Virus record (IMG/VR): IMGVR_UViG_3300048930_000669
Location: 1-23,206 of that record
Length of the DNA stretch: 23,206 nucleotides
Direction: 5' to 3' (one strand)
Origin: a virus
Part shown: piece by piece, positions 14,733 to 21,993 of the stretch
Position numbering within the stretch: position 1 is the first letter of the stretch
Layout of the letters: the number at the start of each line of letters is the position of its first letter
Translations under genes and position numbers: made by a program
The notes under the pieces: generated by a model
Databases searched by the model: none
What the model was told of the DNA's origin: nothing
What the model saw: only the letters and a program-made list of their open reading frames with translations

Positions 14733-17084
14733 ATGCAGGCCACCGTTTACGCCAACCTTACCACACGCAGGCTGACCACCACGCTTGGCGGCAGTGCGAT
14801 TTCATTCCCCGCTTTCGTCCAAGGCGACAAGGTGCGGATTGGCCTGCGGTTTGCGGAATCGCTCGAAGGTGCGCCCATCGAAATCCAGAAGATCGTCACC
14901 CACATCCGTGCTTCGATTGGCTTTGTTGATGCTCGTCCCACGTCGGGATTCTTCGTGTTGCGTGTGGACGGCCAAGACACCGCGCCGATCCCTCACGATG
15001 CCACGGCGGGGGCTGTGCAAACCGCTCTCGCCGCTGTGGGGCTTGATGACACGGTGGTCAGCAGGCAGGACGGCTCGTGGATCATTTCCACCGGCGAAGA
15101 GAATCACGAGATCACCGGCGCATCCGCCGAAGGACTGCTTTCCGAACTGCGTCCCGTCTCGTTCGTGCGCGTCCGCTCGACGCAGATTGCCGGGCAGTTC
15201 CGCCACGAGGTGCGACTGGTGCAGGCCCCGCTTGCATCGACCGCGAGCTTCGAGACCATCGTGCCACCCGCGCCGACCGTGAGCGAGGTGCAGGCGGGCG
15301 GAGCCTCGGCCACCACACTCTGGCCCGAGATCCAGGCCCTCAAAATCCTGCCGACCTTCAAAGGGACCTATCAAATTCGCCGTGGGTTCAAGAAGACCCG
15401 CGAGCTGTCGGTGGACGACGGGCCCGAGGAAATCCAGGACGCGCTCTCGGTGCTGGCCGACGATGAGGGATCGTTTTCCGTCAGCAACCCAGCGACCAAC
15501 ATCGCCCACATCACCTTCAACGGCTCTATGGCCGGCATCGATCAGGAGTTGCTCGAAGTCGCGGTGTTTGCAGCACCGCCGGGTGATCCGACCGTCACGC
15601 TCGATCTCAACACCGCCGAAATTGCCGCCGCGCTGCGGGCCAATCCCGAAATCCGCCCGGAGCTTGAAATCGAAGTCACGGTCCAAGATGAGAACGATCC
15701 CGACAAGACCTACACGCTCACGCCATTCCGCGCTCCGATCACGCTGATCCGCGAACTCAACTGGGAGGGACTGGAAGCTGCCGCCAACATCGACTGGCTG
15801 CGGCCACCCTATGGCCGAACCTACATCCCGTTCACGCCCGACCAGATCATCACCGGATCGCAGCACTATGTCGCGCCCATCGGTGACGGGGTGAACGCGG
15901 AGTTCACCATCAGTCACAACCTTGGCACCCGCGACTTGCACGTCACCGTGCGCCAGAACGGCGGCAACCGCGCCATCGTCGAACCGCTGGCCGTGACACT
16001 CGATGGCCAGAACGACCTGAGCATCACGTTTGCCGAACCGCCCACGTTGAACGGATACGTCGCCATCATCTCCACAGCAGGCCCGGTGTCCGCATTTCAG
16101 GCGCACGGGCACACCATCGCGCAGATTGAGGGGCTGCAACTGATTCTCGATGACCTGGGTGAGCGTGTCGAGGACCTGGAAACATTCATCCCGACTTCTC
16201 CGCCTGGAGTCAGCAGCACTCAGCAAACCGTCATCGCCGCGTGGGAACTGCCGGAACTCTTCGAGGTGTTTCCGACCCGCCAGAAGATCGACGCGAAGGA
16301 CGTGCCCTCGATCAAGCCCGCCGACCTCCCTCGTGTGGGTGGCCTACTGCCCGCCGTGTATGTCGATCCGCTGGTCACCACCACGGTCGCCGCACTGCCG
16401 CCATTCCCCGTGACCGGCGTGATCTATGAATACACCAACACCGCCGCGCCACTGGTGATTCCCGGCTACCTCGGCCGCCGCTCAACCAAGCTCAATGCCC
16501 CGGGATTCTTTGCGTGGGACGGGCGCGGGTTTTATCAGGTCGAGCAGATCATCCCGAATGAGAAGGTGTTCTACCCGTCGGACTTCTTCCGCGAGCTGTT
16601 CCGCATCCACGTCAACGGCAAGCAACTGCGGCTCGGCAAACGACTCTCACTCGACTTCTCATTCGTCGCGGCTGTCTTCAACTCGAACACCCTGGTGCAT
16701 TGGGGCGTGGCCATCGACATCGGCATGCCGTCGAGCAATCCGCCGAACCCGAGCAATATCGCGGATGTGACCTTCCTGCCCCCGTCGCTCGATCACAGCT
16801 TCATGCTCACGAGCGTTCCCTCCTCGCACGGCTTCGGCCTGCGCATCGTCCGCAAGATCGTCGATACGGTGGATACCTGCGTCGTGGACCGCGTGATCTA
16901 CGGGGCCACCGAGGCGACTGAAACCACCCTGACCACCGCCAACTTCATCTTGCGCGGCCGTCTCGTGCGATTCGACACCGACGACCACCAGACCGATCCC
17001 CGCGGACTGGTCGCGTTCAACGGGCTGAAAGCCACCCTCACGGACGAAGGCGAATCCGAACTCGGCAAAGCAACCATTCAATAA
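14733..17084 (+). CDS. Tail fibre or baseplate protein with beta repeats
   Basis: A 783-residue protein, the largest in the window, probably a trimeric fibre or receptor-binding platform. The N-terminal 60 residues look like a baseplate-attachment domain (MQATVYANLTTRRL...GDKVRIGLRFAES). Two copies of a phage beta repeat follow: GFFVLRVDGQDTAPIPHDATAG-like (72-93, then AVQTALAAV) and GTYQIRRGFKKTRELSVDDG with EEIQDALSVL (211-241), each ending in a strand. Then comes IGDGVNAEFTISHNLGTRDL plus VTVR, a fold found in many phage fibres. A short coiled coil (IEGLQLILDDLGERVEDLETF) and a C-terminal beta region with FFRELFRIHVNGKQ complete it. It starts 32 bases after the 53-residue gene and ends two bases before the next ATG. 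Confidence 0.75.
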   Translation: MQATVYANLTTRRLTTTLGGSAISFPAFVQGDKVRIGLRFAESLEGAPIEIQKIVTHIRASIGFVDARPTSGFFVLRVDGQDTAPIPHDATAGAVQTALAAVGLDDTVVSRQDGSWIISTGEENHEITGASAEGLLSELRPVSFVRVRSTQIAGQFRHEVRLVQAPLASTASFETIVPPAPTVSEVQAGGASATTLWPEIQALKILPTFKGTYQIRRGFKKTRELSVDDGPEEIQDALSVLADDEGSFSVSNPATNIAHITFNGSMAGIDQELLEVAVFAAPPGDPTVTLDLNTAEIAAALRANPEIRPELEIEVTVQDENDPDKTYTLTPFRAPITLIRELNWEGLEAAANIDWLRPPYGRTYIPFTPDQIITGSQHYVAPIGDGVNAEFTISHNLGTRDLHVTVRQNGGNRAIVEPLAVTLDGQNDLSITFAEPPTLNGYVAIISTAGPVSAFQAHGHTIAQIEGLQLILDDLGERVEDLETFIPTSPPGVSSTQQTVIAAWELPELFEVFPTRQKIDAKDVPSIKPADLPRVGGLLPAVYVDPLVTTTVAALPPFPVTGVIYEYTNTAAPLVIPGYLGRRSTKLNAPGFFAWDGRGFYQVEQIIPNEKVFYPSDFFRELFRIHVNGKQLRLGKRLSLDFSFVAAVFNSNTLVHWGVAIDIGMPSSNPPNPSNIADVTFLPPSLDHSFMLTSVPSSHGFGLRIVRKIVDTVDTCVVDRVIYGATEATETTLTTANFILRGRLVRFDTDDHQTDPRGLVAFNGLKATLTDEGESELGKATIQ

Positions 17085-17086
17085 CC

Positions 17087-17836
17087 ATGGCCATCCCCGT
17101 CATTTCCAACACCACCTCAGTCCTCGGCTACCGCAAAGGACAGTATTTCGAGTATCAGATGCAGGCGACCAACTCGCCAACATCATGGACCGCGAGCGGC
17201 CTGCCATCCGGCATGTCGATCAGCAACGCCGGCCTCGTCAGCGGAGCCGCGACCACAGCGGGCGTCTATCTCGTGAAAGTCATCGCCACGAATGGTGACG
17301 GCCCGTCCGCGCCCTTGGAAGTGGCCATGGGCATCGAGGACACCAACTACAACGACGGCATCGGCATCGAGGTGAACATCGATCTGCGAAGCGGCGCGGT
17401 TTCCGTCCCCGGCATCACGCCCTCCTCTGGCCAGAATGCGAGCCAAGCCGTCATGTTCCTCAAATACGGTGACAAGGTGTTTCTCGATGTCGGATTTCTC
17501 AAGGGCGAGGAACTGCAAACGATGGCGATGGCGTCCATCGTCATGAACATCCGCGAGTTCGACGGCGAAACCGTGCTGGTTCAGAGCAACGGCGGCATCG
17601 AGATCATCGGCACCAGCGACCGCCCGCGATACCGCATCCTTGTCGATCTCGCCTCGCCGGATCTCATAAACGCGCTCGGCAACTACCAGGGCGACTATCA
17701 GACGACCTTCGACGCCATCGCCGAAATCGAGTGGCGCGTGGACTACCTCGAACCGAGCGCATTGTCCGACGAGGTCATCCGTTCGTCCAAGACCTTCCGC
17801 ATCGCCATCGACCGCGACCTCGTTCCGAACCTATGA
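17087..17836 (+). CDS. Structural protein with N-terminal He_PIG-type Ig domain
   Basis: A 249-residue protein. Residues about 8-80 follow the pattern of a putative Ig (He_PIG) domain: GYRKGQYFEYQMQATNSPT, then ASGLPSGMSISNA-GLVSGA-TTAGVYLVKVIATNGDG, with the usual Y..i.a...p..w.a.gLP.Gl......G.isGtp...G.y.v.v.a.n..G order. These domains are common in surface and phage fibre proteins of Verrucomicrobiota and Planctomycetota. The remainder is beta-rich (VFLDVGFLKGEELQ, TMAMASIVMNIREF, WRVDYLEPSA) without a recognised fold. The ATG is three bases after the fibre stop. It probably decorates the tail tip or links the fibre to carbohydrate receptors; the role is inferred. Confidence 0.65.
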   Translation: MAIPVISNTTSVLGYRKGQYFEYQMQATNSPTSWTASGLPSGMSISNAGLVSGAATTAGVYLVKVIATNGDGPSAPLEVAMGIEDTNYNDGIGIEVNIDLRSGAVSVPGITPSSGQNASQAVMFLKYGDKVFLDVGFLKGEELQTMAMASIVMNIREFDGETVLVQSNGGIEIIGTSDRPRYRILVDLASPDLINALGNYQGDYQTTFDAIAEIEWRVDYLEPSALSDEVIRSSKTFRIAIDRDLVPNL

Positions 17837-18267
17837 CCTACGGCACCGGCATGATCTGGCCACTGGCCGCCGAATACGCCCGTCGGGGGTGGGCGGTGCG
17901 TCGTGCCGGGTGGGATGACCTTGAGTTGTTCGGCGACACGGGGCGTGCCCTGCGTTGGGTCGTGTATCAGAACGCCTTGTTCTGGTTGCTCTATCGACAA
18001 GTCGGCACCGGCAACAAGGCGACTCGCGTCATTCGCAACACGGATTTCGGCGTGGAGGATTTCTATGCGGAGGATTGGACCGTGCTTTCACCGACCTGTT
18101 TCGACGGTGTGAGCATCACAGGAGCGGACCTCTACCAGCAGGGCAAGAAACGGTATCCACGCCCGATTGATGTCTCGCCTGTCGTCGATCCGCGCAACCC
18201 GAACTCGAAGTATGGCGCGTGCCCGGTCGTCCCGCTCTACGACTCTATTCGGAGGGTTTCGCCATGA
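17833..18267 (+). CDS. DUF2829 (Tad2-like) domain protein, copy 1
   Basis: A 144-residue protein starting in the previous stop (ATGA); an earlier in-frame start at 17731 lies inside the preceding gene and is rejected. Residues about 5-90 match DUF2829 (Thoeris anti-defence Tad2 family): a helix-strand start MIWPLAAEYARRGWAVRRAG plus W, comparable to 'aL..lk.Gk.V.R.GW', then RWVVYQNALFWLLYRQ, and the closing RNTDFGVEDFYAEDWTV, comparable to 'edllAeDW.v'. Tad2 proteins bind cyclic nucleotide immune signals. A C-terminal tail (KRYPRPIDVSPVVDPRNPNS, then GACPVVP) is shared with the next gene. The place inside the fibre cluster argues that it may instead be a virion part using the same fold. The ligand-binding residues cannot be judged here. 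Confidence 0.6.
   Translation: MTYGTGMIWPLAAEYARRGWAVRRAGWDDLELFGDTGRALRWVVYQNALFWLLYRQVGTGNKATRVIRNTDFGVEDFYAEDWTVLSPTCFDGVSITGADLYQQGKKRYPRPIDVSPVVDPRNPNSKYGACPVVPLYDSIRRVSP
17848..17913 (+). repeat. Tandem-duplicated DUF2829 core, copy 1
   Basis: A 66-base segment that is 57/66 identical to 18279-18344 (431 bases downstream). All nine differences are third- or first-position synonymous changes; the encoded 22 residues are identical in both genes (GMIWPLAAEYAR...RAGW). This is a duplicated coding unit under strong amino-acid constraint. Confidence 0.9.
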
Positions 18268-19871
18268 GCATCGGACACGGCATGATCTGGCCCTTGGCCG
18301 CCGAGTATGCCCGTCGTGGATGGGCAGTGCGGCGTGCGGGGTGGTCGAATGAAATCACCAACCCGTTCAACCACACCTCGTCGCTGCGCTGGATCATCCA
18401 TCACAGCGGTCTGTTCCATGTGACGTATCTCAACCGGGGAGACGACTTCATTGTCGGCAACGTCAGCCGTGTGGTTCGGAATACTGACTTTGGCGTGGAT
18501 GAGTTCTACGCCGACGACTGGACGGTGTATGCTCCGGGTTGCTCTGCCACCCCGGCACCCGACCAACAGGGCAAGCTCTGGTATCCCGGCGCGGTTGATG
18601 ACGAGCCATACACTGACCCCACCGAGCCAGGGGCGGGCAGCTCCGGGTGTCCCGACGTGCCACCTATCATTGATCCCCCGCCACCGAACTGCGGCGGATT
18701 ATGCCAGCCACCGCCCTACTGTGGACCGAACTTCAAGCTCGTGACTGGCGGTTATGATTTGTGCGGCTGCCGCACCCACATCTGCCAGCCGTTGTTTTGC
18801 GCGGACCCTACCACATGCCCGCCCGGTTCCACGCTGCGAATCGCTGGCTACAATGATCTCGGATGCGCGATCTGGATTTGCGCTCCGGATGACCGGGAGC
18901 CGTGCGGTGATCCACCCGCTTGTGGTGCCGACACCAAACTCGCTGTGAGCGGCAGTGATGCCCGAGGCTGCCCCACTTACATTTGCCAGCCCATTGCCTG
19001 CGGCGATCCTCCGGCCTGCCCGACGGGACAATCCCTCACCGTCACCGGCTACGACGATGCCGGATGTGCCTTGTGGGGGTGCGTGCCAAATGACGGGCCA
19101 TGCGGCGACCCGCCCGCGTGCGGTCCCGGACTCATCCTCGTGCAAACCGGAGTCGATGCGAACGGCTGCGCCACCTTCAAATGCCAAAAAGACGATGGTG
19201 GGGGCGGAGGCGGCGGGGGAGGCGGCGGGGGAGGAGGAGGTGGCGGCGGCGGTGGTGGTGGTCCGCGTCCACCCAGGCCGCCGCCGAATCGTGACCCGGC
19301 CCAGATCACTATCGAGAACGTGACGTGGACGCCTCAGTGCTTCCTCGACGGCACCGCGCCGCCGTTCCAGATCCAACTCGGATTCCGGGTCCGACTTGGC
19401 CCGGCTCCGACTGCCTATGCCAACGGACTCTATTGGATCTCAGTCTATGTGCACGGCAAGAAGATCGACGCCCCTTCATGGACGCCAGGAACGGCCGTCG
19501 ATTACTCCGTCGCCGTGCAGCAGGATCTGGGCAAATCCGTCCTGATCCGCGCCAACGCCTACCTGCCGATCAAGAAGATCCAGTCCAACGACCAGCACGA
19601 GTTCAACTTTCCGAAAATGTGCGGCAGCGGATGCACGAACCCATACGCGGCCAACTATGATCCGGAGATTTCCGACGATGACGGCTCCTGCATCACCTGC
19701 GCCTCGGCGGGAAAATGCCTCCCGAATGACACCGACGAAGGGGAGAACTGCAACAATGTCGGCAACGGCTGCTGCGACGGCTACTGCGAAACCGCCGGCG
19801 ATTGCAGCCCGTCGTTCCGCAGATCATTCACGGCGGAAAACGGAACCTACTACCCAAGCTGCTTCGGATAA
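18264..19871 (+). CDS. Mosaic adhesin: DUF2829 + Cys-rich repeats + poly-Gly + C-terminal domain
   Basis: A 535-residue protein. The start at 18264 overlaps the previous stop and has GGAGGG (18251-18256) seven bases upstream, so a start at 18219 is rejected. Residues 1-95 are a second DUF2829 (Tad2-like) domain and, up to about 137, a tail similar to copy 1. Residues 143-309 hold five cysteine-rich units (C..P.C..G..L...G.D..GC....C). Residues 312-333 are 22 glycines, then PRPPRPPP. Residues about 346-450 are a beta domain. Residues 456-476 form the GCTNP...DDGSC motif known from bacterial surface proteins, followed by more Cys pairs. The disulphide pattern suits an extracellular or virion-surface adhesin. 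Its origin appears to be duplication of copy 1 with fusion to new domains. Confidence 0.7.
   Translation: MSIGHGMIWPLAAEYARRGWAVRRAGWSNEITNPFNHTSSLRWIIHHSGLFHVTYLNRGDDFIVGNVSRVVRNTDFGVDEFYADDWTVYAPGCSATPAPDQQGKLWYPGAVDDEPYTDPTEPGAGSSGCPDVPPIIDPPPPNCGGLCQPPPYCGPNFKLVTGGYDLCGCRTHICQPLFCADPTTCPPGSTLRIAGYNDLGCAIWICAPDDREPCGDPPACGADTKLAVSGSDARGCPTYICQPIACGDPPACPTGQSLTVTGYDDAGCALWGCVPNDGPCGDPPACGPGLILVQTGVDANGCATFKCQKDDGGGGGGGGGGGGGGGGGGGGGGPRPPRPPPNRDPAQITIENVTWTPQCFLDGTAPPFQIQLGFRVRLGPAPTAYANGLYWISVYVHGKKIDAPSWTPGTAVDYSVAVQQDLGKSVLIRANAYLPIKKIQSNDQHEFNFPKMCGSGCTNPYAANYDPEISDDDGSCITCASAGKCLPNDTDEGENCNNVGNGCCDGYCETAGDCSPSFRRSFTAENGTYYPSCFG
18279..18344 (+). repeat. Tandem-duplicated DUF2829 core, copy 2
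   Basis: Partner of the segment at 17848-17913, located at the start of the mosaic adhesin gene. Outside this core the two genes remain similar in protein sequence (RWVVYQN versus RWIIHHS; RNTDFGVEDFYAEDWTV versus RNTDFGVDEFYADDWTV) but not in long DNA blocks. Confidence 0.9.
18690..19190 (+). repeat. Five cysteine-rich protein repeats of about 33 residues
   Basis: Within the mosaic adhesin, units start near residues 143, 179, 214, 246 and 280, each with four cysteines in the order C-P-C-G-L-G-D-GC-C. Consensus features are GDPPAC, a glycine-aspartate turn (TGYDDAGC, SGSDARGC, TGVDANGC) and a final C.P. The units differ in sequence, so this is an old expansion rather than recent slippage. 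Confidence 0.85.
19197..19262 (+). repeat. (GGN)22 tract encoding 22 consecutive glycines
   Basis: Twenty-two glycine codons of mixed third base (GGT, GGC, GGA, GGG), followed by a Pro/Arg-rich stretch. It forms a flexible linker between the Cys-rich repeats and the C-terminal domain of the adhesin. Because it is trinucleotide-based, slippage would change linker length without breaking the frame. Confidence 0.9.
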
Positions 19872-20428
19872 TGGACAAGAAAGACCTCATTCCCTCGTGC
19901 CTTCAGGCGTTTCAGGACGACCCGCAGTTTCGCGTTTCGCTGAAATCGGCCATGCCGGTGAAATCGCGCGAGGCATTCGAAGCGGTGGAACACGACGGGA
20001 TGTTTCTTCCGAACGGCATGATGACGCAGGCAGGCCATGACTTCATCAAGGAACTCAACACGGCGTTGCCCGTCGTGGAGGGGACACTTGCTGCGCTTGG
20101 TGATTCCGCGATCAAGGCCTGTGCCTCGGAATACCGCAACGGGGTCGAGTCCCGGAGATCGGCGCATGCGATGGAACGACAAGCGGCACCACCAGGGCTG
20201 CTCAAGAGGGCCGGAAGCCTGGCCAAAGCGATTGGGGCGGAAACGAAAGCCATCGCCCGGAAACAACCGAATCTGACCGCTCAGCAAGTGGCGGCTCGTC
20301 TGGCCATCTGCGGCTCGTGTGACCAACTGCGGCCGAACCGAACCTGCGCCCGTTGCGGATGCTTTGTCGATGCCAAGGCACGGTTCAGATCACAGGACTG
20401 CCCGCTGCGCAAATGGCCGACCAGGTGA
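19871..20428 (+). CDS. Unknown protein with C-terminal zinc ribbon
   Basis: A 185-residue protein whose ATG shares one base with the preceding TAA (TAATG); a start at 19802 is within the adhesin and rejected. The N-terminal part is helical (PSCLQAFQDDPQF, REAFEAVEHDG, HDFIKELNTALP). The C-terminal 40 residues hold six cysteines (147, 150, 159, 162, 164, 177) in the order CGSC...CARCGC...CPLRKW, with RLAICGSC before and an Arg/Lys-rich loop between, which is a zinc-ribbon pattern found in small phage proteins near tail genes. It might bind nucleic acid or stabilise a fibre chaperone; no function is assigned. Confidence 0.6.
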   Translation: MDKKDLIPSCLQAFQDDPQFRVSLKSAMPVKSREAFEAVEHDGMFLPNGMMTQAGHDFIKELNTALPVVEGTLAALGDSAIKACASEYRNGVESRRSAHAMERQAAPPGLLKRAGSLAKAIGAETKAIARKQPNLTAQQVAARLAICGSCDQLRPNRTCARCGCFVDAKARFRSQDCPLRKWPTR

Positions 20429-20446
20429 TCCGGTTGACAGGCACGC

Positions 20447-21115
20447 ATGGGCGTGAAGCTTCACGTCGATCTTGAGACGCTCCAACTCATCCAGGGACCC
20501 GGCCAGCGGAGCGCGGTTTCCTCATTGCGCTTCAAGCGCGGCGACTCGGCCAAGCTCAAGCTCGTGTTTCTCGAAAACGGCATCACACCCGTCACGATTG
20601 GCGACTCGGGCACGCTGGAAATCCAGATCGGCATCAAGCCGCGCAACCAGTTTGACCGGTCGTATCTCGTTCACAGCGCGGACTGGTTGATGCCATCTGA
20701 GGGCGACGACACACCCGCATACGAGTGCGCTCTCGGATTCAACACGCTGCAACTCAACTCGGCGCTCAACATCGGGTCGGCCACCGCCGAGGAGCTTTCC
20801 GAAATCACTTTGATGGGGGAAATCACCTGGCGCGAGGGCGCGGGTGAACCGACCAGCACGCGCACCTTCCTCGTGGTCGTCGAAAACGACGTGAACCGGG
20901 GCGACGAGGGTGTGCCTACGGATGCCGATCCTCCTTATCCCGCCCCTCAATCCATCGCGCTCGCCTCGCAGGTCGTAGTCAGGTCTGACGAGGGATTCAC
21001 CGTCACGCTGCGCGATATCCTCAAGTCCTTCGATGCCAATACGGCAACCATTGACCAGTTCATGGACGCATTCGCCACCCTGCTTTCCACCCTCAAATCC
21101 AAGAACGTCATCTGA
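20447..21115 (+). CDS. Unknown structural protein of the tail-tip cluster
   Basis: A 222-residue protein, not firmly recognised. It starts 18 bases after the previous stop, with TTGACA at 20434-20439 and AGGTGATCC at 20423-20431, which matches the complement of the 16S 3' end but is rather far (15 bases) from the ATG. The N-terminal half is a beta domain (LRFKRGDSAKLKLVFLENG, GTLEIQIGIKPRN, YECALGFNTLQLNSAL, TLMGEITWREG, RTFLVVVENDVNRG). This strand order (a GD.a.l...f..g......... followed by two strands) resembles N-terminal platform domains of phage baseplate upper proteins (BppU-like). The C-terminal part is helical (ATIDQFMDAFATLLSTLKSK). Confidence 0.55.
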   Translation: MGVKLHVDLETLQLIQGPGQRSAVSSLRFKRGDSAKLKLVFLENGITPVTIGDSGTLEIQIGIKPRNQFDRSYLVHSADWLMPSEGDDTPAYECALGFNTLQLNSALNIGSATAEELSEITLMGEITWREGAGEPTSTRTFLVVVENDVNRGDEGVPTDADPPYPAPQSIALASQVVVRSDEGFTVTLRDILKSFDANTATIDQFMDAFATLLSTLKSKNVI

Positions 21116-21966
21116 TGAAACAGCGCATCATGCTCTTCTCGCTCTTCCTCATCGCGACACTTCCGCTCGTCGCGCAAGGGGAACGCTTGGGCGATCTCAA
21201 CCGCGACTCGATCGTTCTCACGCCCGGTGACGACATCGATGCCCCGAGCGTCACGACCAAGGATGGTTTCCCGGTCTTCGAGATCGTCGTGCCGGACGGA
21301 TGGACCGAAATCCAGATCCGCGCCACCACCCGCAACTTTGCTCCGGGATTCCTTGTGAAGCGCAACGGCAGCCTTGTCCTCAACTACGTGCCGACCGGAG
21401 TCACCGTGAACGGCCGCAAGCAATACCAGGCGCTCGGCACCGACGACATCGCACAGTGGAACGGAACCAAGTGGACCTTCGGTTATGATAACCTGCAATC
21501 GACCAGCAACGTCATTGATCCTTGGAACTGCACCAGCTTCACCTCGACCAGCGGCAATGCCTACGCGCTCCAGAAGGAATACTTCGTCTATCGCACCTGC
21601 ACGACCGGGGCCGCCGCCGACACCACATGGGGCACTGGCACCAGCGATGCCGACCCGTGGGTGTTCATCAACAAGCAATCCATCGCCACTGGTGAGGAGC
21701 CGGCCGCCCAGGCCAAGTGGGATAAAGCCACCTCGTTGACATCCCAACTCCAGCTCGGAGGCACGCCGGGCCGCTCCGTCCTGTTCCAGCCGTCCCGCGG
21801 CGTGTTGGGAGCCGTCGAATGGATGCAGCAGAACCACCCGAGCCTCGTCTGGGTCTATTCGTTCGAGGGTGTCGCCGGTCCCGACAGGCACCCGGACGGC
21901 CAGCGCAAGTGGAACATCATGCACCCGCTCGAATGGCGTAAAGCACGCATCCAGCTCACCCCCTGA
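21115..21966 (+). CDS. Exported protein of unknown function (1 of 3)
   Basis: A 283-residue protein whose ATG overlaps the preceding TGA (TGATG). It begins with a clear Sec signal peptide: basic MKQR, a hydrophobic core (IMLFSLFLIATLPLV) and a probable cleavage site near VAQG. The mature part is beta-rich with Trp/Gly/Thr content (VVPDGWTEIQIRATTRN, PGFLVKRNGSLVLNYVPTG, WNGTKWTFGYD) and two cysteines (WNCTS, RTCTT). The C-terminal part has PSLVWVYSFEG and KWNIMHPLEW. No family is recognised. A secreted product coded in a tail operon is unusual; it could be envelope-located during assembly or act on the host surface. Confidence 0.65.
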   Translation: MKQRIMLFSLFLIATLPLVAQGERLGDLNRDSIVLTPGDDIDAPSVTTKDGFPVFEIVVPDGWTEIQIRATTRNFAPGFLVKRNGSLVLNYVPTGVTVNGRKQYQALGTDDIAQWNGTKWTFGYDNLQSTSNVIDPWNCTSFTSTSGNAYALQKEYFVYRTCTTGAAADTTWGTGTSDADPWVFINKQSIATGEEPAAQAKWDKATSLTSQLQLGGTPGRSVLFQPSRGVLGAVEWMQQNHPSLVWVYSFEGVAGPDRHPDGQRKWNIMHPLEWRKARIQLTP

Positions 21967-21970
21967 TTCT

Positions 21971-21991
21971 CCAACCACCAACCAACCAACA
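21971..21991 (+). repeat. CCAACC-type C/A-only leader repeat
   Basis: The bases between the stop of the first and the start of the second exported-protein gene are built from CCAA/CCACC units with no G or T over 21 bases. It is an unstructured leader, possibly relevant to translation initiation without a Shine-Dalgarno sequence. No function is proven. Confidence 0.5.
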
Positions 21992-21993
21992 TC

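Noticed and set aside
14802-16226. 474-codon minus-strand open frame opposite the fibre gene
   Set aside because: Shadow frame; the + strand protein has the fibre-type features.
18690-19262. CRISPR-like repetitive DNA
   Set aside because: The repeats are at protein level (Cys-rich units and Gly codons) within one reading frame; there are no identical DNA repeats with unique spacers.
19049-19309. Proline-rich minus-strand frame
   Set aside because: Antisense of the poly-Gly codons; no independent evidence of coding.
20947-21981. 344-codon minus-strand open frame opposite the first exported protein
   Set aside because: Would cover a gene with a clean signal peptide and overlapping start; no motif in the minus translation.
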